Shown here: positions 1-9,418 of the stretch, in pieces | Numbering within the stretch: the first letter of the stretch is position 1 | Layout of the letters: each line of letters opens with the position of its first letter | Assembly (NCBI GenBank): GCA_019448385.1 | Contig: JAGTXO010000027.1 | Location: forward strand, 393,507-457,506 | Length of the DNA stretch: 64,000 bases | Direction of reading: 5' to 3' | DNA from: Diacronema lutheri | Taxonomy: Eukaryota; Haptophyta; Pavlovophyceae; Pavlovales; Pavlovaceae | The notes under the pieces: model-generated | What the model saw: the letters and a program-made list of their open reading frames with translations, nothing else | What the model was told of the DNA's origin: nothing | Databases searched by the model: none | Program-made: the position numbers and the translations under genes

Positions 1-908
1 CCGCGGCCGGCGGCTTCGCGCCCGACGGCCGCACCGGTCGCAGGGAGCTGGCGCAAGTATGAGAAGAAGCGGGGCGTGGGGTAGCCGTGCTCGCGCCAAA
101 ACGGCGCGTCGGGCGAGAACACGCCGAACAGAGCGCGCGCGAGCTGCAGCGGGAGCACGCCGTCGAGGATCGCGACTGGCTCGGCGTCGCGCGGCTCTGC
201 GCTGCCGGAGCTGCAGATTTCGGCAACGTCGAGCGGCCGCTTCTGCCCCGCGAGGGCGGAGACCGTGGCCGCGTCGAGCTCGATGCGCTCGCACGCGTCG
301 CCACCACCGCTGCCGCCGCGCGCGCCGCACGCGCCCGGCGGCGGCGGGCGCGCCCACTCGAGGAGGGCGGGCGAGAGCTTATGCCGCATGCACAGCTGCG
401 CGAGATGCGCGTCCGCCTCCGCGTGCCGGCCGAGCTGCGAGAGAAGAAGGGCGAGCTCGTGCTGCGCGATAAGGCCGCCGCACACCTGCGCGCGGCACAC
501 CGGGTCCTCCTGCCAGATCTCGCCCTCCTCCTCCTCGGCATCGTCCGCATAGTCGGCGACTGCGACGCGCGCCTGCTGGAGCGCACTGCGCCAGTCGGCC
601 TCCGCGAGCTCGAGCTCGCCGCGCGCGCGGCGCAGCGCTCCGCGTAGCACGAGCGCGTCCGCGTTCTCCGGCAGTGACGCAAGCGCGCGGTTGCACGCGG
701 CCAGCGCCTCGTCCGCGTGGCCGTCGCGGTCCGCACGCCGGGCGACCTCGACGCGCACGTCGGCGAGAAGCATGACCGATGTGGGCTCCTCCAGCCGCTC
801 GATTGCAGCATCAAGCCGCGCCCATTCGTCCGCCGTCGACTCCGCCCGCTCAGCGAGCGACGAGAACGCCTCAGCGCAGCCCTCGAGCGTCGACACGTTG
901 CCGCTCAT
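1..908 (-). CDS. Partial TPR-like protein, 3' end outside the window
   Basis: The minus strand is open from an ATG at 908 to the window edge, about 300 codons. The first 130 residues hold helical repeats that look like tetratricopeptides: a run near residues 60-85 reads ADEALAACNRALASLPENAD, followed by a second A/E/L-rich pair. An acidic stretch (DDAEEEEGE) follows. The C-terminal part contains VAILDGVLPLQLARALF and PFWREHGY, which resembles the start of a 2-oxoglutarate/iron oxygenase-like region, but no iron-binding HxD is visible before the edge. A GTGCGG donor-like site at 34-29 suggests an exon end at about position 35. The start is chosen because it is the first ATG and lies 39 bp from the divergent gene. 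Its role is unknown; a protein-modifying or scaffold role is only a guess. Confidence 0.6.
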   Translation of the reverse strand, partial: MSGNVSTLEGCAEAFSSLAERAESTADEWARLDAAIERLEEPTSVMLLADVRVEVARRADRDGHADEALAACNRALASLPENADALVLRGALRRARGELELAEADWRSALQQARVAVADYADDAEEEEGEIWQEDPVCRAQVCGGLIAQHELALLLSQLGRHAEADAHLAQLCMRHKLSPALLEWARPPPPGACGARGGSGGGDACERIELDAATVSALAGQKRPLDVAEICSSGSAEPRDAEPVAILDGVLPLQLARALFGVFSPDAPFWREHGYPTPRFFSYLRQLPATGAAVGREAAGR

Positions 909-947
909 CGGCCGACGCCGCGGCCATTTAATTTGGTTTGGAGCCGG
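909..947. promoter_or_regulatory. 39-bp divergent intergenic region
   Basis: Only 39 bp separate the ATG of the minus-strand TPR gene (908) from the ATG of the plus-strand small membrane protein (948). It holds the only AT-rich patch nearby, CATTTAATTTGG. Both transcripts must start in this patch or inside each other's coding region. Confidence 0.4.
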
Positions 948-1298
948 ATGTTCATGGCGCGAGTCCTCGCCCTAGTCGCGATTTTCGCCGCCGGTGCCGA
1001 GGCGCTGCACTCGTCGCACCCGGCGCCGCGCGCCCCGATCAGCCAGCGGGTCACGCTTCGCGCGCGCGCGGCCGTGCGCGCCGCCGACGACAAGAAGGAG
1101 GAGGCTCTCTACGAGGACGATGCGCCGCCCAAGCTCCCGCCCAAGCCGCCTGTGAGCAAATCGATGCGCGACCGCTTGATCAAGGAGAACCGCGCGCTGG
1201 GCGGCGACCCGGATGCATCGAACGGGAACCCCATCCTTGTCGTTTCGGTCGTAATTGCCGTCCTCGCGATCCTCGTTGTGGGAGGCGGCATGGCGTGA
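948..1298 (+). CDS. Small signal-peptide protein with C-terminal membrane segment
   Basis: The product is 116 residues. Residues 1-20 (MFMARVLALVAIFAAGAEAL) form a typical signal peptide. A basic, Ala-rich stretch follows, as in the bipartite plastid leaders of secondary algae. The middle is charged and proline-rich (KLPPKPP), then comes an amphipathic segment (SMRDRLIKENRALGGDP). The C-terminus is a single membrane span, ILVVSVVIAVLAILVVGGG. The start is the first ATG; a second Met lies two codons later. I read it as a small thylakoid or plastid membrane protein, but I do not recognise the family. It is expressed divergently from the TPR gene. Confidence 0.6.
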   Translation: MFMARVLALVAIFAAGAEALHSSHPAPRAPISQRVTLRARAAVRAADDKKEEALYEDDAPPKLPPKPPVSKSMRDRLIKENRALGGDPDASNGNPILVVSVVIAVLAILVVGGGMA

Positions 1299-1403
1299 GA
1301 CGGGGTGGGCCCCCCTCCATGGTGCGGTGTAATTAGCGAGGCTGACATTTCTGAGCGAGCTCTGCGCCACGGTTGGCCAGCGTCACGGCCGTGGCGGCGG
1401 GCG

Positions 1404-2963
1404 TCACCGTGAAGCGCGCGCCTGCTGCACGATGGAATGCGTCAGCGGGTCGATGTCATAGCTTGGCGCGAGGAAGACGCGGCACGCGCCTCGACGGAAT
1501 GTGACGACGCCTCGGTAGCCGGTGCGTGGCACGCCGGCCTTGAGCTCGGGCATCAGGCCGAGCTGCTTGGCGATGCGCGCAAATTCCTTGTGCGACGAGT
1601 ACGAGATGCGCTGGTCGCCACAGTCGTCCGCGCCGCGCGCGGCGAGCGCGTGCGGCGCGACCTCGGCCGCGGCCGCGAGCTGCGCGTCGAAGATGCGGTC
1701 GTACGCGTCGCGCTGCAGCCAGCGCACGTCGGTGGCCGCCCAATCAACGCCGCCCTGCGCGAGCTGCATCGAGCGCAAGAAGTTCGAGAACTGGCCGCTG
1801 CTTACGCCCTTCACGCCATACGTGTACGTGCGCGAGATCTCGGGCCGGATCGACACGCGCCCCTTGCGGTTGGCCGGCTCGCGCAGCCAGTCGTCCCAGA
1901 ATGAGTGCGGCCACTTGGGGCCAAGCTCGGCCCACAGCTTGCGCGTCATCAGCCAGCCAAGACCGGGGAAGAAGTCGGAGCGGTAGACCGCGGCTGGGTC
2001 GTGCACGTGCTGCGGCTGGCCGTTGTCCGAGAACGCCTGTGCGCTCGGACGGCAGGGCGCGTCGGCGGAGCGCGGCGCGCGCGCGGGGCACGCGCGGCGC
2101 AGGCTGGGCCCGCACGGCGTGCCGCGCGCGGTGCGGCGCACCGAAATAGTAAGGATTGTCGGGTCCTCTTCGAGCAGCGGCGCCATCGCCTTGAAGTAGT
2201 CGAAAAAGTCGGGCGCCACCTCGATGTCGTCCTCGAGGATTATGACAGACTCGAAGCGGCGCGTGCCGAGCAGCTCGGACAGAGCCCAGCCATAATGCTG
2301 AGCGAGGCAGTAGTAACCGAGGAAGCGGCGCTGTTTGGGCTCGAGAACTACCTCCGCGCGCGCGTGCCGCAAGTGCAGCACCTTGCCGTTGCCCTCCCTC
2401 GCCACGACCGCCGCGACCTGCGGGTCGTCGCCGTCCTGCGAAACCGCGACCGTGTAGCCGCCTTCGGCCGGCAGCCGGCTGAGCACGGAGCGCAGCGCGC
2501 GCTCGAGGTAGGCTGGTCGGTTGTACGCGAAAATGACGACCGCGTGCGGCGTCGGCGGCGTGGGCGGGCTCATCGCCGCGCTCGCCTCGCCGTGCGACGC
2601 GGCGGGCACGGCCACCGCGTCGGCAGGCGCTGCGCCACCGGACGCGCCGCGCGCAACGCTCTCGGCGCGAGCAAGGCCTGCTAGTGCGTGCGACCGCGCC
2701 ATGCCATCGAGGCGCCGCGCGAGGCTCGCGATCATCCGGCCCTGCTCGGCGATGTGCGCATTCAGGCGCCGCAGCGCCTCCTCGTCCGTCAGCCCGTCCA
2801 CGCTCGACACGACGACGGGCGGCGCGACACCATCCGCACCGTCACCATCGTCAACTCGCCGCCGGTGCTCGCGAAGGGACCCGTTGAGCAGGCCAAGCGA
2901 GAGGAGGAAGAGGCAGCTGACCGCGAAGATGAGCGCGAATAGATAGAGCTGCAGGCGCCTCAT
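1404..2963 (-). CDS. MGAT1: Alpha-1,3-mannosyl-glycoprotein 2-beta-N-acetylglucosaminyltransferase (GnT-I, GT13)
   Basis: This Golgi enzyme transfers GlcNAc from UDP-GlcNAc to the alpha-1,3 mannose of Man5GlcNAc2, opening complex N-glycan synthesis. Residues 5-27 form a type II membrane anchor, then a stem of about 110 residues. The catalytic part starts at VVIFAYNRPAYLERAL, has the metal/donor motif ILEDDIEVAPDFF, and contains the family blocks GLGWLMTRKLW, SFWDDWLREP and RPEISRTYTYGVKGVSSGQF. A segment of 105 nt (2037-2141) is most likely an unspliced in-frame intron: it starts GTGCGCC, ends GCACAG, and its removal joins ILTIS to AFSDNGQ, as in the family. The spliced protein would be 484 residues. 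Its start is 81 bp downstream of the SERINC stop codon, so the two genes are co-directional. Confidence 0.93.
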   Translation of the reverse strand: MRRLQLYLFALIFAVSCLFLLSLGLLNGSLREHRRRVDDGDGADGVAPPVVVSSVDGLTDEEALRRLNAHIAEQGRMIASLARRLDGMARSHALAGLARAESVARGASGGAAPADAVAVPAASHGEASAAMSPPTPPTPHAVVIFAYNRPAYLERALRSVLSRLPAEGGYTVAVSQDGDDPQVAAVVAREGNGKVLHLRHARAEVVLEPKQRRFLGYYCLAQHYGWALSELLGTRRFESVIILEDDIEVAPDFFDYFKAMAPLLEEDPTILTISVRRTARGTPCGPSLRRACPARAPRSADAPCRPSAQAFSDNGQPQHVHDPAAVYRSDFFPGLGWLMTRKLWAELGPKWPHSFWDDWLREPANRKGRVSIRPEISRTYTYGVKGVSSGQFSNFLRSMQLAQGGVDWAATDVRWLQRDAYDRIFDAQLAAAAEVAPHALAARGADDCGDQRISYSSHKEFARIAKQLGLMPELKAGVPRTGYRGVVTFRRGACRVFLAPSYDIDPLTHSIVQQARASR

Positions 2964-3044
2964 CCGCCATTGCTTGCAGTCAGTTTACCAAAAAAATCCA
3001 AAAAATCGGACGTCTTGTCAGTTGGTTGACCAGCAAGAGTCAAG

Positions 3045-4364
3045 TCACACGTGAAAGTCGCGGTCGGGCAAGAGCGCAGGCGCGATGAGCGACCACGCGT
3101 AGAGCAGAACCGTCGCGACGAGCGATGCGACCTGGATCCAGACCGACGCCCAGCTGAATGAGTAGGGAAGCCGGGCGTCGTACGCGGCCGCGATCTCGCT
3201 GTCGGGCGCCTTGTTGAAGTCGATAACGGCCGCGCGCCAGCCGGTGAGCAGCGTCGCCGCATAGCACGAAACCGCAAGCATGATCACCTGGAACGCGCAC
3301 ACGCCGCGCACACCCTGCTCGTCCTCCGCCATCGCCGTGTTGACGCCGCGGCCGGGCGCCTCGGCGGGCGCACGCGTGCCGTGCGCGAGCGTGGTAAATG
3401 GGTCGGCGAGGCCAGCAGGCGCGGCGCGCGTGAGCCGCGCCTCAGGCTTGGCCGGCTCGCGCTCGCCGACGGACGCGCCGTACGCCCACGCGCAGTAGGC
3501 GACGGAGACGGCGGCAAACACGAGGCCGACGGCAAGGCGTAGGTCGTCATACTGCTGCTGCACGAGCGGGTTGCACGCCGCGTCGGGCACCCCCGTCAGC
3601 GCCGAGTAAACCAAAAAGAAAAGCCAAGAGGTGACGACCGCCGACGTGAGGATTGCGCCGTGCTCGGCGACGGGCGAGACGGACAGCGCGCTGAGGCCGA
3701 CGCTGCAGACGAGCGTGCACGAGATGAGCGCCGTGTTGAACACGCACCCCTCTGCCGTAAGAAACTGCAGCATCAGCGCGCACGCCGCCAGCGAGAGCGC
3801 GTACAGGGCCGCAGAGACCGCGAGGATCGCGCCGCGCCACCGCCACTCGCCCGCCAGCTCGTCGTCTTGCGCGAGCCACGCCGCGTTCCAGCCATAAGCA
3901 AGGTCGATGAGCATCACGATCTGAAAGAGGAGGAAGAGCATTGCCACCCAGCGGCACAGCTCGCCGAAGACGAGCAGCCCGCGCAGCGGCAGGAAGGCGC
4001 CCGCCGCGAGCAGCCCGCCGAGGAGGAGCAGCTTTGCCGCCCAAAAGCCCGTGTGCACGCGCGCACCAAAGCGCGTGTCGCCGAGCGTGAGCAGAACGAG
4101 TACGGCAAACGTGCACGCGAGCCCAAAGCAGACGCGCAGCACGCCCTCGTCGCCGCAGTAGGCGCAGCCCTCGCCCGCGACGAGCGTGTCGCCCCAGTAC
4201 TTGAGCGCGACCGCCACGGCCGTCGCGACAAAGATGGTCGCAGTGTAGGCGGCACGAGCAGCTGGCAACGACAAAAAACAGTTGCACGAGCAGCACGCCG
4301 CGAAGCTCGCGCACGCGGCCGCGCCGAAGCACGAGCCCACGCACGACGCGAGCATCGCCCCCAT
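3045..4364 (-). CDS. Serine incorporator (SERINC/TMS1 family) membrane protein
   Basis: A 439-residue polytopic membrane protein with about ten hydrophobic segments. The N-terminus is cysteine-rich (CCSCNCF), as in SERINC proteins. Family blocks are RVHTGFWAAKLLLLGG, the WNAAWL loop after the fourth span, and the C-terminal FSWASVWIQVASLVATVLLYAWS. The acidic loop MAEDEQG precedes the last two spans. SERINCs are lipid-scrambling membrane proteins of the secretory pathway and plasma membrane; the serine-incorporation role of the original name is debated. The frame is uninterrupted and of normal length for the family. The ATG at 4364 puts the cysteine-rich segment at the N-terminus, as expected. 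Upstream, 4365-4483 is AT-rich and shared with a divergent plus-strand reading frame. Confidence 0.92.
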   Translation of the reverse strand: MGAMLASCVGSCFGAAACASFAACCSCNCFLSLPAARAAYTATIFVATAVAVALKYWGDTLVAGEGCAYCGDEGVLRVCFGLACTFAVLVLLTLGDTRFGARVHTGFWAAKLLLLGGLLAAGAFLPLRGLLVFGELCRWVAMLFLLFQIVMLIDLAYGWNAAWLAQDDELAGEWRWRGAILAVSAALYALSLAACALMLQFLTAEGCVFNTALISCTLVCSVGLSALSVSPVAEHGAILTSAVVTSWLFFLVYSALTGVPDAACNPLVQQQYDDLRLAVGLVFAAVSVAYCAWAYGASVGEREPAKPEARLTRAAPAGLADPFTTLAHGTRAPAEAPGRGVNTAMAEDEQGVRGVCAFQVIMLAVSCYAATLLTGWRAAVIDFNKAPDSEIAAAYDARLPYSFSWASVWIQVASLVATVLLYAWSLIAPALLPDRDFHV

Positions 4365-4483
4365 GCCGGGGAGGCGGACGTGGAGATGGGCCCTACAACC
4401 CTTCCGCCCCCGGCAGTTTTAATAATATTTTACTTCAGCGCGAAAGTTGCGGGTGGGAGGCGCCAACGGCGCGATCAGCGACA

Positions 4484-5232
4484 TGAACGGCTCGCGCGGG
4501 AGCCTCGGAGGGCGACTCAGCGGAGCCGCGCGCAGCCGCGTGTCGGCTGCGCGAACGCTACCTGTTCGGGTCACTAAGAACGCGCAGCCGCCGCGAGGCA
4601 CTCCGTCCGCAGGCGACGCCGCGGTCGCGTTTGCGGTGCGCGCGTTCGCCGGCGTGAGCGCGCGGCTATCGGAGGAGATAAAGGAGATGCGGGCGCAATT
4701 GGCAGACTTGAAGGAGCAGAATGCAAAATTGGCATGCCGGCTCAATGACGAGGACCGGCGACATGCCTCCGTCGAGCCGCTGCAACTTCGGTCCAACCTC
4801 CCATCTCTACGTCGACGGGCCCGTCGCGGCGCGATCGCTCGGCAGCGGCGCCGCCCTGCGTGATCGGCCGCACGCCGGAGGATCGCGCGGCTCGAAGCTG
4901 ACGCACAGCTCGCTCATATTGAACGACATCCACAAGGATCAGGACCGCTACCCGGTGCCGTACGGCACGATGCGCGAGTGGATGAAAGTCGATGACGATG
5001 GCATTGCGAAATGGGTGCATGCGAGGGACAAGGAGGCCGCACGGAGCTGCCGTGCTCGGGCGGAGTCCAGGGCGGCGGCACGATGCTTGGCGGCCTGGCC
5101 GAGAAGCAGTTGATGGTCGACATGGCGCACGCGGCTGCTGCGCACTGCCCGTACACGTACGACGAGGTCGAGGACATGCTGCGCAAAGGTGAGGAAGACG
5201 GTGCACCGATGCTGGCGTGGACTTTCTTGTGA
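4484..5232 (+). pseudogene. Unknown gene, coding potential split over three frames
   Basis: Coding-like sequence switches frame twice. The first part (4484 to about 4750) ends in a coiled coil, SEEIKEMRAQLADLKEQNA. The second (about 4750-5050, next frame) reads SSRCNFGPTSHLYVDG and LILNDIHKDQDRYPVPYG. The third (about 5095-5232) reads EKQLMVDMAHAAAAHC and YTYDEVEDMLRKGEEDGAP and ends at a stop. I could not place introns with GT-AG ends and matching phase, so it is either a decayed gene, a gene with very short introns, or affected by sequence errors. No family is recognised. It is divergent from SERINC and convergent with the aminotransferase exon 67 bp away. Confidence 0.35.
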
Positions 5233-5299
5233 AGCGCGGTCGCATGCTCGGGCTGCAGGGACACAGCAACCAGGACCACGCGCTCGAGGAGGCGCTCAT

Positions 5300-5972
5300 T
5301 CACCGACGAGTGTCGCGCGCGCACTCGGCAAGGCCGCGCAGCAGCGCCTCGACGTCAGCATCATCGCTAAAATAGTGCGCGCTCACGCGCAGCAGAGTGG
5401 GTAGCCGCCGTCGCGACGCGTCGAGCGCCGTCGAGCCCGGTGGGCTCGTGCCCACCAAGACACGCGCGCGTGCGAGCGCGGCGTGGACGGCGCTCGCGCC
5501 GCCGAGTGCCTCAACGTCGAGCGCGACGATACCCGACAGGCCGCATGCGCCATCGCCGTCCGCCGCCGGGTCGGCAAGTCGCACGCCGCGCACGCGACAC
5601 GCGGCGTCGCGCACGCGCGCCGCGCGCTCGCGTACTGCCCGTTCAATACGCTCCGTGCCGAGGGCGAGCGCGTAGTCGACGGCCGCACCGAGGCCGAGGC
5701 GCGCGCCGACGCTCGCCTCCCAAAACTGAAAGCGCCGCGCGTCCTGCCGGACCGCGTACGCGCCGAGCCCGCCAAGGCAAAGCGCGCCGCGCACGCCGTC
5801 CGCGCCGCTGTCGCGGCCGCCGCGCGCTTCGGGCGCCGCGCCGGCGGGCGCAAGCCACTCGGCGGAGGCGTGATCGAGCATTGGCGGCTCGGCAAGCAGT
5901 TGGCATCCTGGCGCAAGCAGCGCGCCGCGCGCGTACAGCAGTCCGGTCCCGCGCGGCGCGCGCAGCCACTTC
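5300..5972 (-). pseudogene. Class V aminotransferase / cysteine desulfurase-like, last exon only
   Basis: This is the C-terminal half of a PLP-dependent fold-type I enzyme of the class V group. The exon opens, right after a TGCGCGCAG acceptor, with the lysine of KWLRAPRGTGLLYAR, the residue that would bind PLP. It continues through FQFWEASVGARLGLGAAVDY and RVLVGTSPPGSTALDASRR to LRVSAHYFSDDADVEALLRG and a stop. About 200 residues of upstream protein should lie on the minus strand above 5973. Instead there is a 40-nt poly-G run (6027-6066) and then a repeated 1.6 kb element. No upstream exon is visible up to 8 kb. I infer a gene truncated by insertion or rearrangement, although very distant exons cannot be excluded. 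Confidence 0.65.
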
Positions 5973-6026
5973 CTGCGCGCAGAGCAGGTGAGCGATTGGG
6001 CGACGACGCGCGCAGGGAGGAGTGGA

Positions 6027-6027
6027 T

Positions 6028-6066
<39 letters not shown>
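6027..6066. repeat. Poly-G run, 40 nt
   Basis: A run of 40 uninterrupted G sits in what would be the intron before the aminotransferase exon (poly-C in the sense of that gene). Similar runs lie in introns of RPA1 and of the pseudokinase gene. Confidence 0.9.
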
Positions 6067-6068
<2 letters not shown>

Positions 6069-6314
6069 GGGGGGACGGGGCATGCCGACCGTCGTGGTAT
6101 CCGGGAGTGCTGGCTCTCCCGGCCAAATGCACTCAGGCCTACGGCCACGACTAGCTCTCCCCGCCCGCGGACATCAAAGTCGGGGCGCAGCGGGCTTTGG
6201 GCGCGCAGGGCGCGTGCGGCTTGGGCGCAAGAGCGCCTCGTCGCGCCCGCCGTCTCCGTGCCTTGTGCGCGAGGCCACACGCGGTGCATTCGCGCGCAGC
6301 ATCGTCGTCGTGCC

Positions 6315-7870
6315 GAACGGCATGCCCAGTGTCCTCGCACAACGTGTACTTCAAAGACTTCTCCAAGCTGCTGCCCGCCGAGATCGTCGGCGACGACCTG
6401 CTCGTCGCCCGGCACTACCGCGTGCGCGTCCTGCGGCGCATCGCACGCCGCCGCGATGCGGTCGGGGCCGAGTTTTGGCACGACGGCGGGCCCGCCGACT
6501 CGGTCGTCGGCGCGTGCATGTGCGGCCGGGTCTACGCGCTTAAGTGCGTGGGCCGGCTCGTGCGCGGCGCCCGGATCATCACGCTGCTGCGCAAGAATGT
6601 CGCGCTCGGCACGTGCCGCGCACACCTCATGGGCCACATGCTCCAGCGCATCGTCGGCGACGGTGGCGTCGCGCGGCTGCTGCAGCTGGTTGCAGCTCGT
6701 TCGCGTGGATCACGACACGCTCAACGCCGAGCTCCAGGCCTTGGAAGCACAGCATGACACCGGCCAAATCATGCGACGGCATGTGCGCGCGCGCCGATGC
6801 GCTCTCCAAGGACCTCGCACGGGCGCACGTGCACGCTTACAAGCTCGATGGCTTTCTGGTGTGGTGCAGCGAGGGCCTCCGAGAGAATGCCTTTTTCAAC
6901 GGAGCGCTCAAGAACCGGATCACGCAAATGCAGCACGAGATCTGCTGGCTCCACGCCGAGATATCGTCGCTCGTTGCGAGTTCGCCCGAGGTTTACGCGA
7001 ACGACAGCGGGGCCACCGACTACAAGGACCACGGCGTGTGCGTCGAGATCGATGTCTTCAACCGCGACGAGGTCGAGGGCGCGCCCGTGCCCGCGACCGC
7101 GCCCACGAAGGCAGAGCCGGGCATCGAGTCCAAGTGCACGGCGCCCGCACAGGCAGAGCCGGGCAGCGACTCCGAGAACGTCGCGCCCGCGCCCGTGCCC
7201 GCGCCGGCAGAGCCGCGCACCGAGCCCAAGTGCGCCAACGTGCCGCCGAACTCGCCCAAGCTCTCGTCGGTCGACAGCCAGGCCACCGAGTACAAGACCT
7301 ACTACGAACTCACGTGCTCGCCACCTGCAAACGCCTCGCATACACGCACGCGTTCGAGTCTGCGTAGGCCGAGGTCGCCAAGTCAAGGCGCGCCAAGGTT
7401 CCGGCCACCGGCGCTGACAGTCGCTGGCTGCGCAACACGGCCGTGCGCAACACCCGCAGCTCGGCCAAGGGCAAGTAGCGCGCCGGCGCAGCGCACGGCA
7501 TGCCGCGGCGAGACGCGCACTTGGCGCGGTCAGGTCAGTCAGAGCGCCTCAGCTTGCGCGATGCCAGTTGCGACCCCCCCGGAATCCGCCATTCAATTTT
7601 ATTGGGCGTCAATCACTCGAGCCCTTCCCGTCGCCCGCATTCCGGGGTCGGACCGTTCGTCGGCCCGGCTCGGGCCCTTCTCCGCGCTCGCTCAACCCCG
7701 AGTTCTGCTCAAAAACGACCGGTCATGGGGGGGTTGGGGGGGGGAAGGGGGGGTCCCAGTCCTGGACTCGTCCTAGACCTCGCCTTGGCCCCTCGAGCGC
7801 TCATTGGCTGGCTTTTAACCCTTGATTGTACGACCCGGGTCGTACTCTCAGCTCCCTACTGGCCGGACCA
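6315..7870 (+). mobile_element. Repeated 1.6-kb element, copy 1, with degenerate reading frame
   Basis: This stretch is repeated in inverted orientation at 33001-34620, conserved at protein level. The first frame (about 6340-6690) reads FSKLLPAEIVGDDLLVARHY, GGPADSVVGACMCGRVYALK and HLMGHMLQRIVGDGGVARLL. After a +1 shift near a duplicated decamer (GCAGCTNGTT at about 6689-6708) it continues as a coiled coil, VDHDTLNAELQALEAQHD. After a second +1 shift it reads ADALSKDLARAHVHAYKLDG and a Pro/Glu/Ala-rich tail to about 7350. The element ends with non-coding sequence containing an 18-bp palindrome at 7828-7845. I recognise no transposase and no known family. It may be a non-autonomous element carrying a captured gene, or a multicopy gene family. 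It interrupts the region upstream of the aminotransferase exon. Confidence 0.6.
7828..7845. repeat. 18-bp perfect palindrome at the 3' end of element copy 1
   Basis: GTACGACCCGGGTCGTAC is its own reverse complement and recurs at 33001-33018 at the matching end of the inverted copy. In both copies it is followed, outward, by a similar stretch with GGCCGGACCAGCC and a TATATA-containing motif. Confidence 0.9.
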
Positions 7871-8012
7871 GCCCCAAAAGCCGCCCTATATAGGCTGAGT
7901 GTGCATGGCATGCGCGCCCCCTTGCGCGTGTCTGGGAGAGTATGCGCGAAGGGCAGTGTTGAATCCAGACGACATCTTTACTAAAATCTAGGCAAACCTA
8001 GATTCAACGCTA

Positions 8013-8300
8013 AGCCGTGCTGTCGCGTTGATCAAACACACAAAGTTGGACCCTTAGGCGAAAGGCGTGGAGCATGCGCAGTCGCGCCATCTTACGTTTG
8101 TGCAATCTGCATGTTGTTCGCATGTTGTCACGCTGACGTCCCATGCATCTCACGTGTGCGGTTCCGGTTTACGTCGGCAGTAGCATTGGTCTGCAGTAAT
8201 TTCTAGTTTGTCTGATACCGTTCGCCGCCCAAATACGCAGCAGACAGCTTCAAGCTGTGCGTGAATGTTGACGTGTGCACCACAGAGGTGCATAGGAATA
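8013..8300 (+). repeat. Diverged direct repeat, left copy
   Basis: This segment matches 11190-11540 in the same orientation. Shared landmarks include CAAACACAC, GTGGAGCATGCGCAGTC or its GATGGAGCATGCGCAGTC variant, CTGCATGTTGT, CGTTCGCCG, and a TGTGCGYGAATG/GACGTGTG pair before ACACGATG. The left copy directly precedes the hAT remnant, so the repeat may be the 5' flank of that transposon. No gene is seen between 7870 and 8340. Confidence 0.6.
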
Positions 8301-8339
8301 CACGATGCATGAGCTCGTAAACATTCTTCGCATCACGCC

Positions 8340-8801
8340 ATGAGCTGCGCGCTCAGCTCCCCCGCCGCTGCGCAGCAAGACTACCTTGATTTGGATGACC
8401 TGGCCAGCGATGAGGACAACGACGCGCCGCAGGTCGCCGAGCCGATCGCCAACACCAAGTCTGCCGCTGCGCGTTGCGAGCTCGAAGATTTTCTTAATAC
8501 GTCGCACATGAAGGTGTCCCTTGACGAGTTCTTTAAGGACGCCGTCAAGGCCAAGTACCCACACCTGCGGCTTGTCGTTCTCGCCGTGTTGGGCGCCTTC
8601 CTAACCTCTGTCGAGTCCAAGCGCGAGTTCTCGACGGCAGGAAAAGATGCGACGGCTGCACGCTCCGCACTGCGCCCGGAGATCATGCGCAACCTAACCT
8701 ACCTTGCTCTCAATGCGGAGCGCCTGCGCGATTTCACCGAGGACGACGAGCGGTGCAAGAAGATCACCGCGCCAGAAGGAGCGTCGTCAGGTGCTCCTTG
8801 A
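8340..8801 (+). pseudogene. hAT-type transposase remnant (C-terminal dimerisation domain)
   Basis: A 153-residue frame ends with the hAT C-terminal dimerisation signature: DAVKAKYPHLRLVVLAVLGA, then SVESKREFSTAGKDATAARS, then LRPEIMRNLTYLALNAERLR. In hAT transposases this block forms the dimer interface and carries the last catalytic acidic residue in its neighbourhood. The BED finger, the RNase-H-like core and the usual tryptophan of this block are missing, so the frame is far shorter than an active transposase (600-800 residues). The first ATG at 8340 follows a repeat that recurs near 11.2 kb. I read it as a decayed or internally deleted copy. Confidence 0.75.
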
Positions 8802-9327
8802 GATCGAGAACTTCTAAGCCGAAGACGACGATGACGAGGCCGCAGCTAAGGCCCCGCGCGACGAGAGCCAGGAGCCAGGGGGCTCGTGCTCGGCGACTGC
8901 TTCTGCTGGTGTCGAGCTGGATTAAGATTGCCAGATTGTGTTGATACAACACGCCGTATTGGAGCGCTGAAAGAGCACAAAGCCGGACGCCGTAGGCGCC
9001 CGGAGCTCTGCGACAGTGGCCAGCTGCAAGGCGCGCTTGACAGGTGGCTTGACTGACTTGAGTCAGTAGTCAAGTCCGTTGTCGATGGCGAGTAAGTTCC
9101 GTACAGGCGCCGCTGCGCGGCTCGGCGGGCGAGTCCGTACCGTGCACCAAATCGCTTCGCGAGTCGGTTGACGGACTCGCGTCTACGGACTCGTTTTAGT
9201 GACATCGAGAGCTCACATAAAAAGCCATTGGCAGTGTGAATTGCGAATTTGCAAATGGACAACGTCACTCGGGGCAGCGCGCTCCAAATCATCTCGAGCA
9301 GCATGCGTACCCAGACGAAACCATGCT

Positions 9328-9385
9328 TCCCCCCAGCCCCCCCCCCCCCCCCCCCCCCCCCTCCCCCCCCCCACAACCCCCCCTA

Positions 9386-9417
<32 letters not shown>

Positions 9418-9418
9418 A
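9328..9418. repeat. Compound poly-C tract
   Basis: About 90 nt are almost pure C, with runs of 25 and 31 broken by a few T and A. Open frames crossing it are artificial polyproline or polyglycine. The stretch 8802-10041 holds no gene that I can support. Confidence 0.9.

Noticed and set aside
87-647. Plus-strand frame near the window start
   Set aside because: It is opposite a minus-strand frame that shows TPR-like repeats and continues beyond the edge; the plus frame has no motif.
7884-7895. CTATATAG as a TATA box
   Set aside because: No downstream gene fits; the motif is part of the repeated sequence next to element copies 1 and 2.
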